64,000 bases of DNA, from NCBI RefSeq assembly GCF_001540865.1, contig NC_033636.1, positions 4,112,784-4,176,783 of the forward strand, in the 5' to 3' direction. Of the stretch, positions 32,275-44,274 are shown piece by piece; position 1 is the first letter of the stretch, and each line of letters starts with the position of its first letter. The notes beneath the pieces were generated by a model. That model did not search any database. It was not told the DNA's origin and saw nothing but the letters and a program-made list of their open reading frames with translations. The translations under genes and the position numbers were made by a program. This DNA comes from Ananas comosus. Its lineage: Eukaryota > Streptophyta > Magnoliopsida > Poales > Bromeliaceae.

Positions 32275-32711
32275 CTTTGACTCATTATCGACAGGTTGTG
32301 TCACTTCAGCATAGCGAAACAATCATGCGTATAGTGTCATAATGTGTACAATAGAGATTAGTATGGCTCTTTGAGAGATTAGTGATGTTGAACCTAATGT
32401 AATTCAATGGTCTAGGGCATTATGAGTCTAATATTCTCTTTTGAAGGTTGATGTCTCTATGCTGGCTGTATGCGGTTTCTAGTATAAAGCTCCCAAAATG
32501 CAGTTTCACTTGGTGGTCCCACTGTTCATGTAATATACCGAAACTTCGGTAGAGAGTATCGAACTTTAGTGAAACTGATAAAGTGCGAAGTCGATTGTTT
32601 CGGAATGCTTCGGAACGTCCGAAATGTATTAAAGTGAGTTAAATAGGGTATAAGGACCTTTGGGAGCAAAGATGTGAAGAATCAGCCAAAACTAAGCAAA
32701 AGTTGCTCTCG

Positions 32712-32804
32712 GGGTCCGGACCCTCTGCAGGGACCGGACCTTGGCTGCGAAAATTGCAGGAATGATGCTCTCGGGGTCCGGTCCCTATAGAGGGTCCGGA
32801 CCCC
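32712..32804. repeat. GGGTCCGGACCC palindrome pairs in the chromovirus 5' LTR
   Basis: CCGG centres lie at about 32717, 32735, 32779 and 32797. The first and last are full GGGTCCGGACCC palindromes and the inner ones are half-switched (GGGACCGGACC, GGGTCCGGTCCC). Distances are 18, 44 and 18 bp, so pairs repeat at 62 bp. The 3' LTR keeps the first pair and the start of the second (about 59775-59850). Confidence 0.85.
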
Positions 32805-33095
32805 GTACCCGAAAACTGCCCAGTTTAGGCTACACAAGTTACAAAGTTGGGGGGTGTTTTGGCAATTGTACATTAGGGGGGTTATGTTATGAGGTTGTAA
32901 CTCATTTCCCTCTCACTCTCCCTCACATTAGCAACAAGGTTGTAACACACTAGACCTTTGCAAATTGCGAGGTTCGAGTGTTTGGATGTATTTCGAGCTT
33001 TTCCACACTTGGTGGAAGGTTGTAGAATGTTTTCCGACCTAAAAAGTTCAAAAACCTGAATTTTGGACGAGTCCTGAGAGTTTTCACTCTCGGGG

Positions 33096-33276
33096 ACCGG
33101 TCCCTGAAAGGAGAGACCGGTCCCCCAGTGAGCAGTGTTGCGATAGCCCTGAGGCAACCGGTCCCTGGCGTGCGAGACCGGTCCCCGAGCGCGCCTACGC
33201 AGTGAGAGACCGGTCCCGCGCAGGGAGAGACCGGTTCCCGAACGTTGGTTTTTCGGGTTCGCAGCGAGAGACCNCC
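33096..33276. repeat. Phased ACCGGT array, second copy
   Basis: ACCGGT cores start at 33096, 33116, 33157, 33177, 33209 and 33230, with a last one at 33271 cut by the N. Distances are 20, 41, 20, 32, 21 and 41 bp. The order of intervals agrees with the antisense copy at 44073-44274. Confidence 0.9.
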
Positions 33277-33384
33277 TCTAACTCATCCAAAAACTTGTTC
33301 TAACCTTTTAAAACATGTAGGTTAGTGTCACATCACATTCCACACACTCGAACTTCGCAATTTGTAAAAGTTCTGTATATTACA
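33275..33384 (-). mobile_element. Tail of an antisense LTR next to an N
   Basis: The phrase ACTCGAACTTCGCAATTTGTAAAAG followed by a TATTACA end (33384) is a worn version of the antisense family P end (CTCGAACCTCGCAATTTGC..TTACA). Its other end is lost in the N at 33274. It indicates a further nested insertion that the assembly does not show in full. Confidence 0.5.
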
Positions 33385-35019
33385 TATTGAGACAGGTAGT
33401 ATACTTGATAGTCCTATTTATTGCATCATAGTATACTCATTACCATGATAGAGCATATCCTTCATACATTGTCATAGTAGATGATGTTACCTACTTGTTC
33501 GCTATGCTGGGATATAGTATTCATGCTTGGACATACTTCATTTGAATGTAGTAGATGTACAACCATTTGACATCTTGCTTATGTGCAACATAGTAGTTTA
33601 GCATTTTACTTTGCTTTCTTAAATGCAAACCGTTTCTTTTATTATCATTCTCATTATTGCGTATAGTACTTACCCGTTTCTTTTGGGGCCTAGTGGTGCA
33701 CTGAGCTGAGGTCAGTAATTGCCCACTGAGAACTATAAATTATAGTTCTCACGCCCCCTGTTTTTTGTTTTCTTTCAGAGCCTTCCACGCCGGGAGAGGC
33801 TAGGGATCGTGGGAAAAGCGTCGCTTCGAGTTAGCCCTTCAGAGAGAGGCGAGCTTAGGTGGTCTACCTCTCGACGTATTTTCTTTTATTTTTGCGAGAG
33901 GTTGAGGGTTTCACCAGTGTACTAGAGACCACCATTTTTGTACTTTTGAGACTGATAGTGTACTACTTATGGTTTCTTTTATTGTCTAGCCTTACTTTTT
34001 TACTTTGGTGTAGATGATAGAACTTTACTCGCTCTGATATCATTAGTTGCTAGTTATTTTACTTCTTTCTAGTTGTTCTACCTCTTGCTTTACTTCCGCT
34101 TTTTATTGTAGACGCCTTATATGTGTAGACATATGGCGGGTCTGGGTACGCTATCGGGAGGGCCTCCGCCGGTCCCGGGGCGTGACAAAGGTGGAGCTCT
34201 TTCTCTTTCTAGGATCTCTCTCTCTCCAAGGGGTGGACCAAGAGAGAGATTTGGTGGAGAAAAAGGCAAAGGAGTGGAGCATCTTCCTCTTCTTCTTCCT
34301 AGGTGCAAGTAAGGAAGCTTTTAGAGGTAAGCTTCAAACCTTCTCATGGTAAATGCCTAGGGTTTAGTTTAAATGCCCTAAGGATGGTTTTAGAGGAGTT
34401 CTTAGATGATTTCAAGCTTGTTATTGCTTGATTGAAGTGGGATTATAGTGTATATTGCTATATGGCATGTTAGGGCTCCAAAATTGGGGCTTTTGCCCTA
34501 GGTTGGTTGCAAGGTAAATTGACCTTGTAGAAATTAAATTGGGGGTATTTCTGACGCGTTGGGAGACTCGGTTCGAAGATCCGACGAGTCTACACAAAGT
34601 TATTGGAGAAAAAGCCTAAATTGGCTTCGTTTTGCCGCTGGCGAAGAAATAGACGTTTAAAAATCACAAGAATTGAACTGTAGCACCTAAGTAACCATAC
34701 GAGGTTGGTGGTGCTTCCCGAAATTCTCGAATTTTTTTTTATGTCTAAAGTTTCATTTATTGAGCATATGTATATGTTGAGTTTCATGCATTGTAGAGTG
34801 GTTGAGATTGTGTTGATATGTGTTGTTGCATGTTGTGAGTACGAATGCATATGAGATGATAGAGAACCTATGAACCCTATGTATGTATGAATGGTGACAA
34901 AGACCTAGATGAGGTAAAGAACAATATGACACTATGACATATGGATCGAGTTGCATTAGTAAATACAATGTATGCTAGAGTTGAACTCTTAGTTGAGTGG
35001 CATCAATGAGCTTTGAATG

Positions 35020-37515
35020 TGTCACGCCCCGGGACCCAGCGGAAGCCCGCCCGGCACGTGCCAAGACCCGCCATACGTCTAAAACGCATAAGGCGTCTAA
35101 AAGCAACAATAATAAAGCAATAATAAAAGACATCTAGGTGTATCAGAGCATAATAAATGTCTAAATGCTACAACAAGGAATAAGGATGAAACTGTAAATT
35201 CACTAAATAAAACATAAAGTAAGTACAATAGGGATCCCATAACAAGCGCTAAAAGGAGTACAAGGTGGTCTCTCTATGCATGGTACAAAGCCTCTCCCTC
35301 TCTCACAAAACAAAAAATGGAGGAATAACCACCTAGCACAAAAGACTCTCTGCGAGCTAGCTACGCGACACCCTTGCCGCGATCCCGTGTCTCCGCCGGT
35401 GCCGAAGGCTCTGAAAAGTAAACCATAAAACGGGGGCGTGAGAACTATTAAAAATAGTTCCCAGTGGGCAATTACTGACTTCAGTGAATGCACCACAAGG
35501 CCCAAAGCTACAAAAGATGTCAGTGACTATAAAAGTAGAAAGGCGAAAGGTAGGAAAAAAAATGTAACTTACTACAACATGATATCTTTATTTAGCATAA
35601 ATAGCATGAGTAGAAAACAACTATGCATGAATAAAAGTCTCACAACTCATCATGAAGTTCACAATGTGAAATAGTAAAGTTCCGTTGTTAACTATTCTAG
35701 TCAATGTAAAAGTAGTACACTATCCTCATTGTCCACATGTCATAAGGATATACAAAGTCAAATCTGAAAGACCCACCCGAAAGGCTGTCTAGTGCCTGAG
35801 ACCCACGTAGGCGTGCTGGCCGTGCGCCTGCCTAATGGCCCTCCCGTGGTAGTCATCATCCCACCCCTAGGAACAGCCTGTCCCACGGCAATCCACTTCG
35901 GCGCCCTATCCCGCACGGCGAATAGAATCGCGATGGCTATCTCCGGAGTGCCGGCTTGTAGAAGCGACCTCACAAGCATGTGCGAATAAGCACAATGGCA
36001 AGTAGTCAAACGATCTGTCACCAGTACCAAGTCCTCATGTCTACACATGGAATACATCACAACTCTCACATAGGCCTATCTCTATGTCATCATGTCTACA
36101 ACATGGATAATAGATGTTCAAGTGGCCTAAGTCTATGTCTCAATACAATAGTCTCATAAATGCTAGTCTAAGTGCCCTTTATGACACTTTCCATTCACTC
36201 AGTTCAAGCTCATCCCATAATGTTCATAATTACTAAACTGAAACCTTTTTAAGCAATTAAAGCCGTGTTTCCAAATGACTAGCGAGAGCTCTACCGACAT
36301 GCAACGCACAATACCCAGATATGCTCTACTATATAGAGTGAAAATTTTCTTATACATAAACATGTATTCCGGGTTCCAAAATTCACATAAATACTACTTA
36401 GCAAAGATTAGCATTCAAAAATAGTATACGAAGAGTTTAGAATGCTCGCGTCCTCTTTTCATGAAGCCAAATCCCACCGGATGTAAACGAAACCCTTGCG
36501 TTGCTTCCAACGAAGATGTCCAATAGCCCTCCTAGTATCTAGAGTACAAGAACATAGCGTCACACGAACCATAGCAACAACCAAATACCCAAACATTAAG
36601 CTATTCAAGCATACGTGGGAGAGAACTCACCTCTAGTGCAAAAAAAACCCGTCTCCAAAGATCCAAGAGGGCTAAAGTTCACTCCAATGTAACCCAATGA
36701 GCCTCTTAATCACTCAATCTGCTTCACAAGCCTAGGATTCAAATACCAAATAAACCCTAAATCACACTCTAGGTATTCATCTCATGAATATCATAAATTA
36801 AGGATCAAAAGAATAGCTAAGCTTTCTAACTCTTTGGAGCGCTCCAGCAAGTAATCCAAGTCCCCAAAAATCATGAAAATCTCCCCTAACCAAGCCTCCA
36901 AAACAAGCTCAAAGTCCTTCTCATGGACGGGAGAACACCAAGGACGCAACAAAAGAGGGACAAAGAGAGGCTTAAATCACCAATAAAATCTAACCAAAAT
37001 CAACAGAAATAAGAGGGAGGTTGTGTGGAAACTCCCTACCTCTTCTTTCCTGTCTGCTTGTGAGCTCAAGGGAAGCCTATAGGGGGTTGGGCGTACTAAT
37101 AGATGCGCTACAATCGCGAAAACACCCTGCAGTTCAAACGCAAGCGAAATCTGACTCCTGTCCGGTACACGCGGTCTTGTACCGGTACATGGCGCGACGA
37201 AAAATGCAAACCCGAGGCTTCGGGGTCGCTCGTCTGGCTCTGTTACGTACAAGCCCGATGGTGTACCGGTACAACCCATCAATCTTGTACCGTACATAGG
37301 CCATGCTGCTGTTCCGGCACAACCTCGCAGCAGTGCTACTCCGAGAGGCTGACCAAAAATTCAATTTTGGATTTTGTGCCAAGTCTCCACTCCAACAATC
37401 CTCGGGATGCGCGCCAGGGGTCGGAACACTATCAACGACCCCAAAAGATGGGAAGGCCCAAACACAGATAACAACACGCGAATCTTGGCGATTTGCTAAG
37501 ACCTAGTGTATTACA
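35020..37515 (-). mobile_element. Solo LTR, family P (2.50 kb)
   Basis: Plus-strand ends are TGTCACGCCCCGGGACCC and CCTAGTGTATTACA. It contains, in antisense, the GGGAACTATT..AATAGTTC hairpin phrase (35440-35465), the CTTGTAGAAGCGACCTCACAAG hairpin region near 35955, and GTACCGGTAC at 37179 and 37263 with a deletion copy at 37287. The preceding bases GAATG and following TTAATG give no clean duplication, so the edges may have been altered. Confidence 0.8.
37179..37296. repeat. GTACCGGTAC copies, 84 bp apart
   Basis: Perfect copies lie at 37179 and 37263 (84 bp, about eight helical turns), with a shortened GTACCGTAC at 37287. The array lies 220-337 bp from the 5' end of the antisense LTR. Confidence 0.75.
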
Positions 37516-37687
37516 TTAATGTTAGGATAAGTGGCATAGTGAAGCATGAATGCAGAGAACGAACACCTAGTGTGTGGCATTAAAGAGTCAAGAATGCTAG
37601 TGTACAAATGTGGCATTAATAAGTATTGAATGCTAGAGAATGAGTACAAAGAACATGTAGTGTAAATGACACTAATGAAAGTTAGAG

Positions 37688-40403
37688 TGTAATACACTGA
37701 ACATTGGCAAATTGCGAAGTTCGAGTGTGTGGAATGATAAGTGGAGTTACCCTACATATTCCAAAGGGTTTAGACAAGTTTTTGAACAAGTCTGGGAGTG
37801 ATTGAAAGGCTAAAAGTAAGAAAGTGCATCGCTCTGGCGAAAATCAGAATTTTCTGCATTGTGTACCGGTACAGCCATTATTGTGTAACGGTACACAATG
37901 GCAGAAACGTGGCAGCAGGGCTATTTTGGTAATTTCACATCTTATACTTATCTACTTGACTCCAGCTCGACCCCTGATGTTCAGTGGAGGTTGCTAGAGT
38001 CCAGAGAAGCTGCCTTGCACCTTCTCCTCTTTCTCTCTCTAGGGTTTTTCTTTCTCTAGAGAAAAGCCGCCGATTCACATCGATTTCGCGCCGCGCTCAT
38101 TGCTCGCTGGTTTGGAGACTCAAGGGGGAGTCTTTGGGACGTGGGGAAGACTGAAGTTCAGCTTTAGAAGGTAATTAGCTCAATTTCCTTTTATTTTGAG
38201 GTTTAGTATCGAATTTTGAATCGTTTTGGTTTCCTTGCTCCTAGCTGAATTAAAAGGGATTGTTAGCAGTAGAAAGGAGTTATTTGGCTGTGACTTATCT
38301 ATTTTCGTTCAAGGAAAAGTCGCGTTAAATTACGATAAAGATAATTAGCGAAGTATGACTCTATTTCGGAATTACACGCAGGTGAATTGGGTATATTAAC
38401 GCAGTTTGGAATGTTATCTTCGCAGCAGGTTCTTGAACCACTTTGTGTGACTGAGTTTTCAGTGAGTTTAGTACTAGGGAAGGCTGAAGTTCAGCTTTAG
38501 AAGGTAATTAGCTCAATTACCTTTTATTTTGAGGTTTAGTATCGAATTTTGAATCGTTTTGATTTCCTTGCTCCTAGCTAAATTAAAAGGGATTGTTAGC
38601 AGTAGAAAGGAGTTATTTGGCTGTGACTTATCTATTTTCGTTCAAGAAAAAGTCGCGTTAAATCACGATAAAGATAATTAGCGAAGTATGACTCTATTTC
38701 GGAATTACACGCAGGTGAATTGGGTATATTAACGCAGTTTGGAATGTTCTCTTCGCAGCAGGTTCTTGAACCACTTTGTGCTGATCTGTGCTCTTAGAAG
38801 CTGGTTTGGAGGATATTTTAACCAAGGCGGGAGCGCGACCGATCTTTGGATCATCATTGGTTGACATTTGAGAACTTTTGGAGACTAAAGCGAAGCAGGG
38901 TCGAGGCCTAGTGAGCTAAATCTTGGGACTCATTTGGGCTGATTTGAGCTAGTAATAGGTGGGTTTGACCTAACCAGAGCAAGTGAAGGTCTCCTATGTT
39001 CTATATGTTACTATAGAATTGATATAGTCGTGCGTTATTGTCACTATGTGGTTGCTAAAGGATTTGGAACATCTTTGCTATAACGTTTGACATAATGGAA
39101 ATAGAACCTCTATGAAGTAGAGAAAACTCATGCATATTTGTATTTATGCTCGTGTTTATATTTATGTTTAGTTGAGTTGAGTAACTAATAGACATATTAA
39201 TTATGCGTTTGTAAAGTAGATAACAATGACATTACTTGTGACTGTTTTGATAGTACCTTGATAGTAGAAAGTTCTAATGCCACATATGAATTAGCATTAC
39301 TTTCATGTGCTTACTAATCTAGTGGATGCTAGCTATTGTCATTGTTATTATATTGAGAATTCCGATCAATAGATCAAGAGTAAGAACATAGCATACTATG
39401 CCATGATGTTTAAGATATGTTGGACTATGGACTTTGCTTGCTTGCAATCGTGCTCATTCGCACACGCTTGTTAGGGTAGCTCCCTACAAGCCAGTACTCC
39501 GGAGTTGGCCTACGCGACAGTTGCTCGCCCGTGCGGGATTGGGTGCCAAAGTGGATTGCCGTGGAGAGTGTATACTACCACGGGGCCATTAGGCGCGGCG
39601 CAAGCCGGACTACCTTGTGTAGGTCCTGATGAATGAAAGAAAAATTCTAAATGAAATGAAAGTTCTAAATCACAGTTAACAGTAATGAATGGTTATCGGT
39701 TATAGTGTACAGTAGTTACTTACACAATTGTGCTTATGTTCATGTTTATGTTCATGATTACAGCAGTTGCTATACCTTTATTATGCAAATGATTCATTAC
39801 TGTAGAAAGTGATTACATGTTGATTTCATGCTCATTACTTGTTAGGATCATAAATATATCATGCAATTACTGCTTTTACTTTCATTCAGTACATCATGAG
39901 TCTAGTGGTATAATTCGCCGAGGCTGGCGGTTTACCCACTGGGAACTATTGTTTATAATTCTCTCGCCCTTTTATTATTGTTTTTACAGAGCCTGTTACA
40001 GGAGAAGCTAGGGATCGTGGCAAGGGAGTCGCGTCTAGCTAGTCATAGCTTGGACCGTGCTAGTTGATTACCTTGCTACTCGGGCTACGGCCGAGGGTGA
40101 TGTCCCTGTGTTTAGAGAGACTACCACTGTACCTATGTTTTGAGTAGCCCTGTGATGTATATGAGTATGTGGAACCAGAGATTATAGTTTTCTTACTTCT
40201 CTTTGATATGAGATTTTGGTTTTGTTACTCTTTGTTCTTCTGTTGATAGCATTATCGACTTGTACTTTGCTCTGATATCAGGATAGGATTTTCTATGTTT
40301 TCTTTCTATTGACTTGCTTCTTTGTAAATACCTTATATACTGCAGGTGTATGGCGGGTCTGTACACGTACCGGATATGCTTCCGCAGGTACCCAGGCGTG
40401 ACA
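37688..40403 (+). mobile_element. Solo LTR, family P divergent copy (2.72 kb)
   Basis: Begins TGTAATACACTGAACATTGG and ends GTACCCAGGCGTGACA. Flanks are TAGAG and CAGAG (4 of 5). It has two palindromes (37863 perfect, 37885 one mismatch, 22 bp apart), a 333-bp tandem duplication, the CTTGTTAGGGTAGCTCCCTACAAG-type hairpin (about 39468-39492), a GGGAACTATT hairpin phrase near 39940 and the GAAGCTAGGGATCGTGGCAAGG motif. Confidence 0.85.
38151..38780. repeat. Tandem duplication, 333-bp period, about 98% identical
   Basis: 38151-38447 and 38484-38780 differ at about six of 297 positions; 36 bp lie between them. Each copy starts with a 5' splice-site-like AGAAGGTAATTAG and ends with CTTCGCAGCAGG, which resembles a 3' splice site, so one LTR leader intron may have been duplicated. 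It is absent from other family P copies. Confidence 0.9.
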
Positions 40404-41465
40404 CAGAGAATGCAAGTAAATGACATAGTTGGCATTATGACATAACAACCTTAGAGTTAAGGGTCATATGAGCATTGCATCCTTATAGTTAAGAATTGGA
40501 TTGAACTTGATATCCTTATAGTTAAGGATTGGATCATACTCGCCTTTATATCTTGGCTCGGAGGGTGGTAGCTCCCCCTCGAGCGATGAGCTCCGGAGTA
40601 GTTATCACTGCGTTGTAGTAGCCTCCCCAAAAGACGATCCCGTCGGGTCGTAGTAACCTCCTTGACAATTGGGATTATGAGTTGGTGAGTTGCTTTGGGC
40701 AAAACCTACGGGTTAGCCAAGAGGATTGAGAATTTGAATTGTGAATCTTACATTCATCATGAGCATTCAATTTGAGCATAATCATTAATTATATCTTGTT
40801 CATGTAAGGACTGAGATTTTGGCAGTATAGCTAAACTCTCTGTTGACGATGTTTTTGTGTGTAATTTAATTACAAAAGCACTCGTCAAGTTTCGGGAGAA
40901 AATGAGTTAGAACGGAGATTTTATGCGATTTACAGTTTTCACTTAAAGTGAATAGTAACTCGGTTTTTCGGAGAGGCCAATGTGTAGAGTTCGCTTCCGG
41001 TGCGTATCAGACTCCGTTCATAGCGATCCAATAGCTCGTTTCGAATGGTTCAGCCATTCTAGAACCAATGGCGCTAACGGATCTTGGGTTTGAACACGGA
41101 TTTCGAGAAAATATGAAAATACATGTTTTATATGTATTTGTGCGTCATTTTGCCTTCTGGAGAGAGAACCGGGTTTGTCGCGAATCCACGACCGATCGAG
41201 GCGAAACAAAATGGTGGGTTTGTTGTCTCCGTTGTGCTGATCGCACTGGCATGATCCGTTCGACGGACGGATCTGCGGATATCGCGGGTTGTCGAGGAGG
41301 GGCCGGTGATGGCAAAACGGTAATTTCGCAAAAAGTGCGACATTTTATGTGCCGTTTCACGTGAAACCGAAGGTGGAGGTGTATTCGGGCGTTTTACACG
41401 TGCTGTGAAGGACCCAGTATTAAATACTGAGGTTTGGTAGGCTAACTCGCAATTGTACACTTCTC

Positions 41466-41474
41466 TATATAAAG
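41466..41474 (+). promoter_or_regulatory. TATA box of the family Q LTR
   Basis: TATATAAAG lies 663 bp from the LTR 5' end. In the other copy, TTTATATATATAT (minus strand, about 56657-56672) lies at almost the same distance from its 5' end. The GC-rich transcribed part starts right after. This fits an RNA polymerase II core promoter of the parent retrotransposon. Confidence 0.65.
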
Positions 41475-41499
41475 TTCACCTAGGGTTTGCCCATTGGAA

Positions 41500-42530
41500 A
41501 CCCTAACCCTAGCCTTGCCGCACCCCTCCGAGCCACCTTCATCTCTCTCTTCTGCCCCGCCGTGCATGCGCCGGCCGCCGCCGACCGAGCCCCGGTCGCT
41601 GCCAACCGAGCCCCGGCCGGCCAGCAGCCGCTGCTGCAGCAGCCGCAACCTTTGCCACCTTTCCTCTCCATCTCTCTCCTTCCACCTCTCTTTATCTCGG
41701 GTTGAGGACGAGGCCGAGGTTGCTCTCCTCTCCGGCGTCACCCCCGTAGCCCCGGCGACCTCCCCCGCCGCCTGCTGCCGTCGCTGAACGTGGCCGCCGC
41801 GCTGCAACCACCTTGGTGCCATCTCGGGCTAACCTTAGCCGAGGTAACCCTAGCCTCCTAGCCGCGCGCAGCCGCCGCCTTCGCCCTGCCCTGCTGCCTT
41901 CCCTGGAGCCCAGGTGACCTCCGTCGCCGGTCTCAACCGCCCCGAGCGCCGCCGCCACGCCGCTTGGGCCTTGCAAGCCGGGCTGAGCTGGGGGCCGAGC
42001 TGAGCCGCCGCCTCCACTCCGCGCTGCCACCGCCACCTCGTGCCGCACCGGCGACAACCCTGAGACCCTTCGGCACCCTGCCCCCGGCCGAAGGGGTCGT
42101 CGCCACTGCCGCACGCCTTTAGCGCCGCCGCCTCGGTCTCTANCGCCGCCCCTGCCGGCCGCCCCGCCGCCTCGGCCAGCCGCGACCGCCCCAGACCCGC
42201 TCGGGCCGAGGTGGACTCGCGACTTCTCCTCCCCGCGCCGCCGCCGCTCGGGGCCGCACTCGAGGTATCCCTTTGGCCTCCAGCAACTCCCTGCTGTAGT
42301 CCCTGAGCTTCCAAGCCGCCGCCGTGGCCGCCATTGCTTTGGAACCCGAGCCCTAACCCGTGTGGGCTCAGGCTGCTTCGCCGCTGCCGCCACCGCACCT
42401 CGCCGCCAGCTAAGGTGAGCCCTGTGCTCCTCTCTTCCCCTGCACCCATCCCTGGCCCGCGCGCACCTCGCCGTGCCGCCGGAAGCCGGCCGGAGCAAGC
42501 TTGCTCCGGCCAAGCTCAAAATAGGGTTTT
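41500..42530 (+). other. GC-rich leader segment of the family Q LTR
   Basis: A CCG/GCC-rich stretch of about 1 kb directly downstream of the TATA box, with a single N at 42143. The antisense copy (about 55860-56630) has a matching GC-rich block with shared start and end phrases (AAGCTTGYTCCGGC, CTAGGGTT). Frames on both strands stay open (up to 275 codons) but give Ala/Pro/Arg/Gly low-complexity sequence. Coding potential is not supported; it may be a captured gene's 5' part. Confidence 0.5.
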
Positions 42531-42582
42531 TCTTTGCGGCTTGTTGTTCCGAGCTATCCGAGGCTCTTCGATCTCTACGGAA

Positions 42583-42930
42583 GGGAGCACGATGATTGTG
42601 GCAAACTTCTGATCATTGTACTCATCTTAGTTTCTGTCGGGAAGGCTCTGTTTAGCTGTTTCGGCAGTGTCGCTCCCTTTGGGCCTTTTTGACTGTTGTT
42701 GCGGGTTTGCGCGCACTTTTTCGACGATCCGAGGCTGTCTTGATGCCTCCGGAGGTGAGCACGGTGATTGTTGGTCAGTGCCGATCACAGTGCTCACCTC
42801 TCTTTGGATCAACAGAATCCGGTTAGTGCTGTTCGGCGCGATTTTCCCCGACTGCGCGCTGTTCGCAGAATTTTTGGGTTGCTCCCACGCCTCCCACAGT
42901 GAGCCGATGTGCTCCGGACGAGGAGCACAG
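42583..42930 (+). repeat. Hairpin cluster with repeated GAGCAC/GTGCTC stems
   Basis: Three inverted repeats occur in a row: about 42583-42626 (GGAGCACGATGAT..), 42752-42800 (GAGGTGAGCAC..GTGCTCACCTC, 18-bp arms with two mismatches, 10-13 base loop) and 42909-42928 (GTGCTCC..GGAGCAC). The first two are also found in the antisense copy at 55775-55817 and 55601-55649. The stems share a word, so one hairpin could pair with another. Confidence 0.7.
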
Positions 42931-44030
42931 CCTCCGGCACATCGAGGCCTATCGGTACGTTTCTCGGTGGACCTTGAAAGTCCTCGGTTTGCATGAACGA
43001 ACCATGTTATCGCCTGATTTACATAAAATATTAGGATTTTATGTAACTACAAGGGCTTTTGTGCAATTGTGGGCCTTGTGGCTACTGTGGGCAGTGTGTA
43101 GGCATGTGTGGTGACCTTTGTACTGATTGTCCATGATCCGTTAGCTTTTGCGAAAATTGAAGAGTCGATTTCGGTGCATTTTTCGGCGAAATTCGCCGAA
43201 AGAACGCGGTTTCGGTTCGCATTTCTTCCGACGTTGTTTGGTTGCCCAGTGAATTGTCGCTGAGCCTTGTTGGCTGGTCGTCATCATCATATTGTGGGTT
43301 CGGTGATGACGGGTGAGCGACGGTGGGTTCCGGTGTCGAAATAGCCACTTCCGGGAACCCGGATTTGTACATTTATCTGATGATAATTGTGTAGTGGTGT
43401 TACCTCGTGTTTGCTGCCAAGACATCCAAATCGGAGTGTTGTCGGTGAGTTTCGGGACACTTAGTGGGTCCCAATGGCGTCCTGGTGTGATTTTCGGGAC
43501 TTTCGGCGAGTTACGGTGATCGATTTTGGAAAACCGATTTTGGGGGACTTGTATGGGGGTTTGTGTCACGCCCCGGGACCGGCGGAGGCCCTCCCGGTAG
43601 CGTGCCCAGACCCGCCATTTGTCTACACATATAAGGCGTCTACAATAAAAGCGAAAGTAAAAGCAAGTAGTAGGACAAATAGAAGAAGTGAAATAACTAG
43701 CAACTAATGATATCAGAGCGAGTATAGTTCTAACATCTACACCAAAGTAAAGAAGTAAAGCTAGACATTAAAAGGAGTCATAAGTGGTACAAGATCTGTC
43801 TCAAAAGTACAAAAGTGGTGGTCTCTAGTATACTGGTAAAACTCTCAACCTCTCGTAAAAAGAAATATAAATCGAGAGGTAGACCACCTAGCAACTCGTC
43901 CTCAAAGGAAGCTAGCTCGACGCAACTCCCTTCCCGCGATCCCTGACCTCACCCTGCGTGGAAGGCTCTGAAAAACATCGAGAAAAAGAGGGCGTGAGAA
44001 CTATAATTTATAGTTCCCAGTGGGCAATTA

Positions 44031-44045
44031 NNNNNNNNNNNNNNN
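44031..44045. other. Assembly gap (15 N)
   Basis: Undetermined bases inside the family P solo LTR. Full copies have about 1.5-1.9 kb of sequence between the two sides, so the gap is likely much larger than 15 bp. Confidence 0.9.
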
Positions 44046-44072
44046 CGGTCTGGGCAGTTTTCGCCCAGAGGG

Positions 44073-44274
44073 ACCGGTCTCTCCCCAGCAGGGACCGGTC
44101 TCTCGCTGCGAACCCGGAGAACCAGCGTTCGGGAACCGGTCTCTCCCTGCGTGGGACCGGTCTCTCTCTGCGAAGGCGCGCTCGGGGACCGGTCTCGCCC
44201 GCCAGGGACCGGTTGCCTCAGGGCTGCCGCAACACTGCTCACTGGGGGACCGGTCTCTCCTTCCAGGGACCGGT
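44073..44274. repeat. Phased ACCGGT array, third copy (antisense)
   Basis: ACCGGT cores start at 44073, 44094, 44135, 44156, 44188, 44208, 44249 and 44269. Distances are 21, 41, 21, 32, 20, 41 and 20 bp. Read backwards this is the interval series of the copy at 33096. Confidence 0.92.

Larger units (their letters stand above)
32941..34187 (+). mobile_element. Solo LTR, family P, with gap, target duplication AAGGT
   Basis: Begins TGTAACACACTAGACC and ends GGTCCCGGGGCGTGACA. AAGGT is duplicated (32936-32940 and 34188-34192). It has the ACCGGT array (33096-33276) cut by an N at 33274, the AACTATAAATTATAGTT hairpin near 33731, TTTCAGAGCC and the GGCTAGGGATCGTGGGAAAAG motif. At 1247 bp it is half the family length. 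Immediately after the N comes the tail of another, antisense LTR (33275-33384), so sequence is missing here. Confidence 0.9.

Noticed and set aside
41692..42519. Minus-strand open frame of 275 codons and plus-strand frames over the same GC-rich DNA
   Set aside because: Ala/Arg/Gly-rich product in a stop-poor GC block of an LTR, crossed by an N. The second LTR copy does not keep the frame convincingly.
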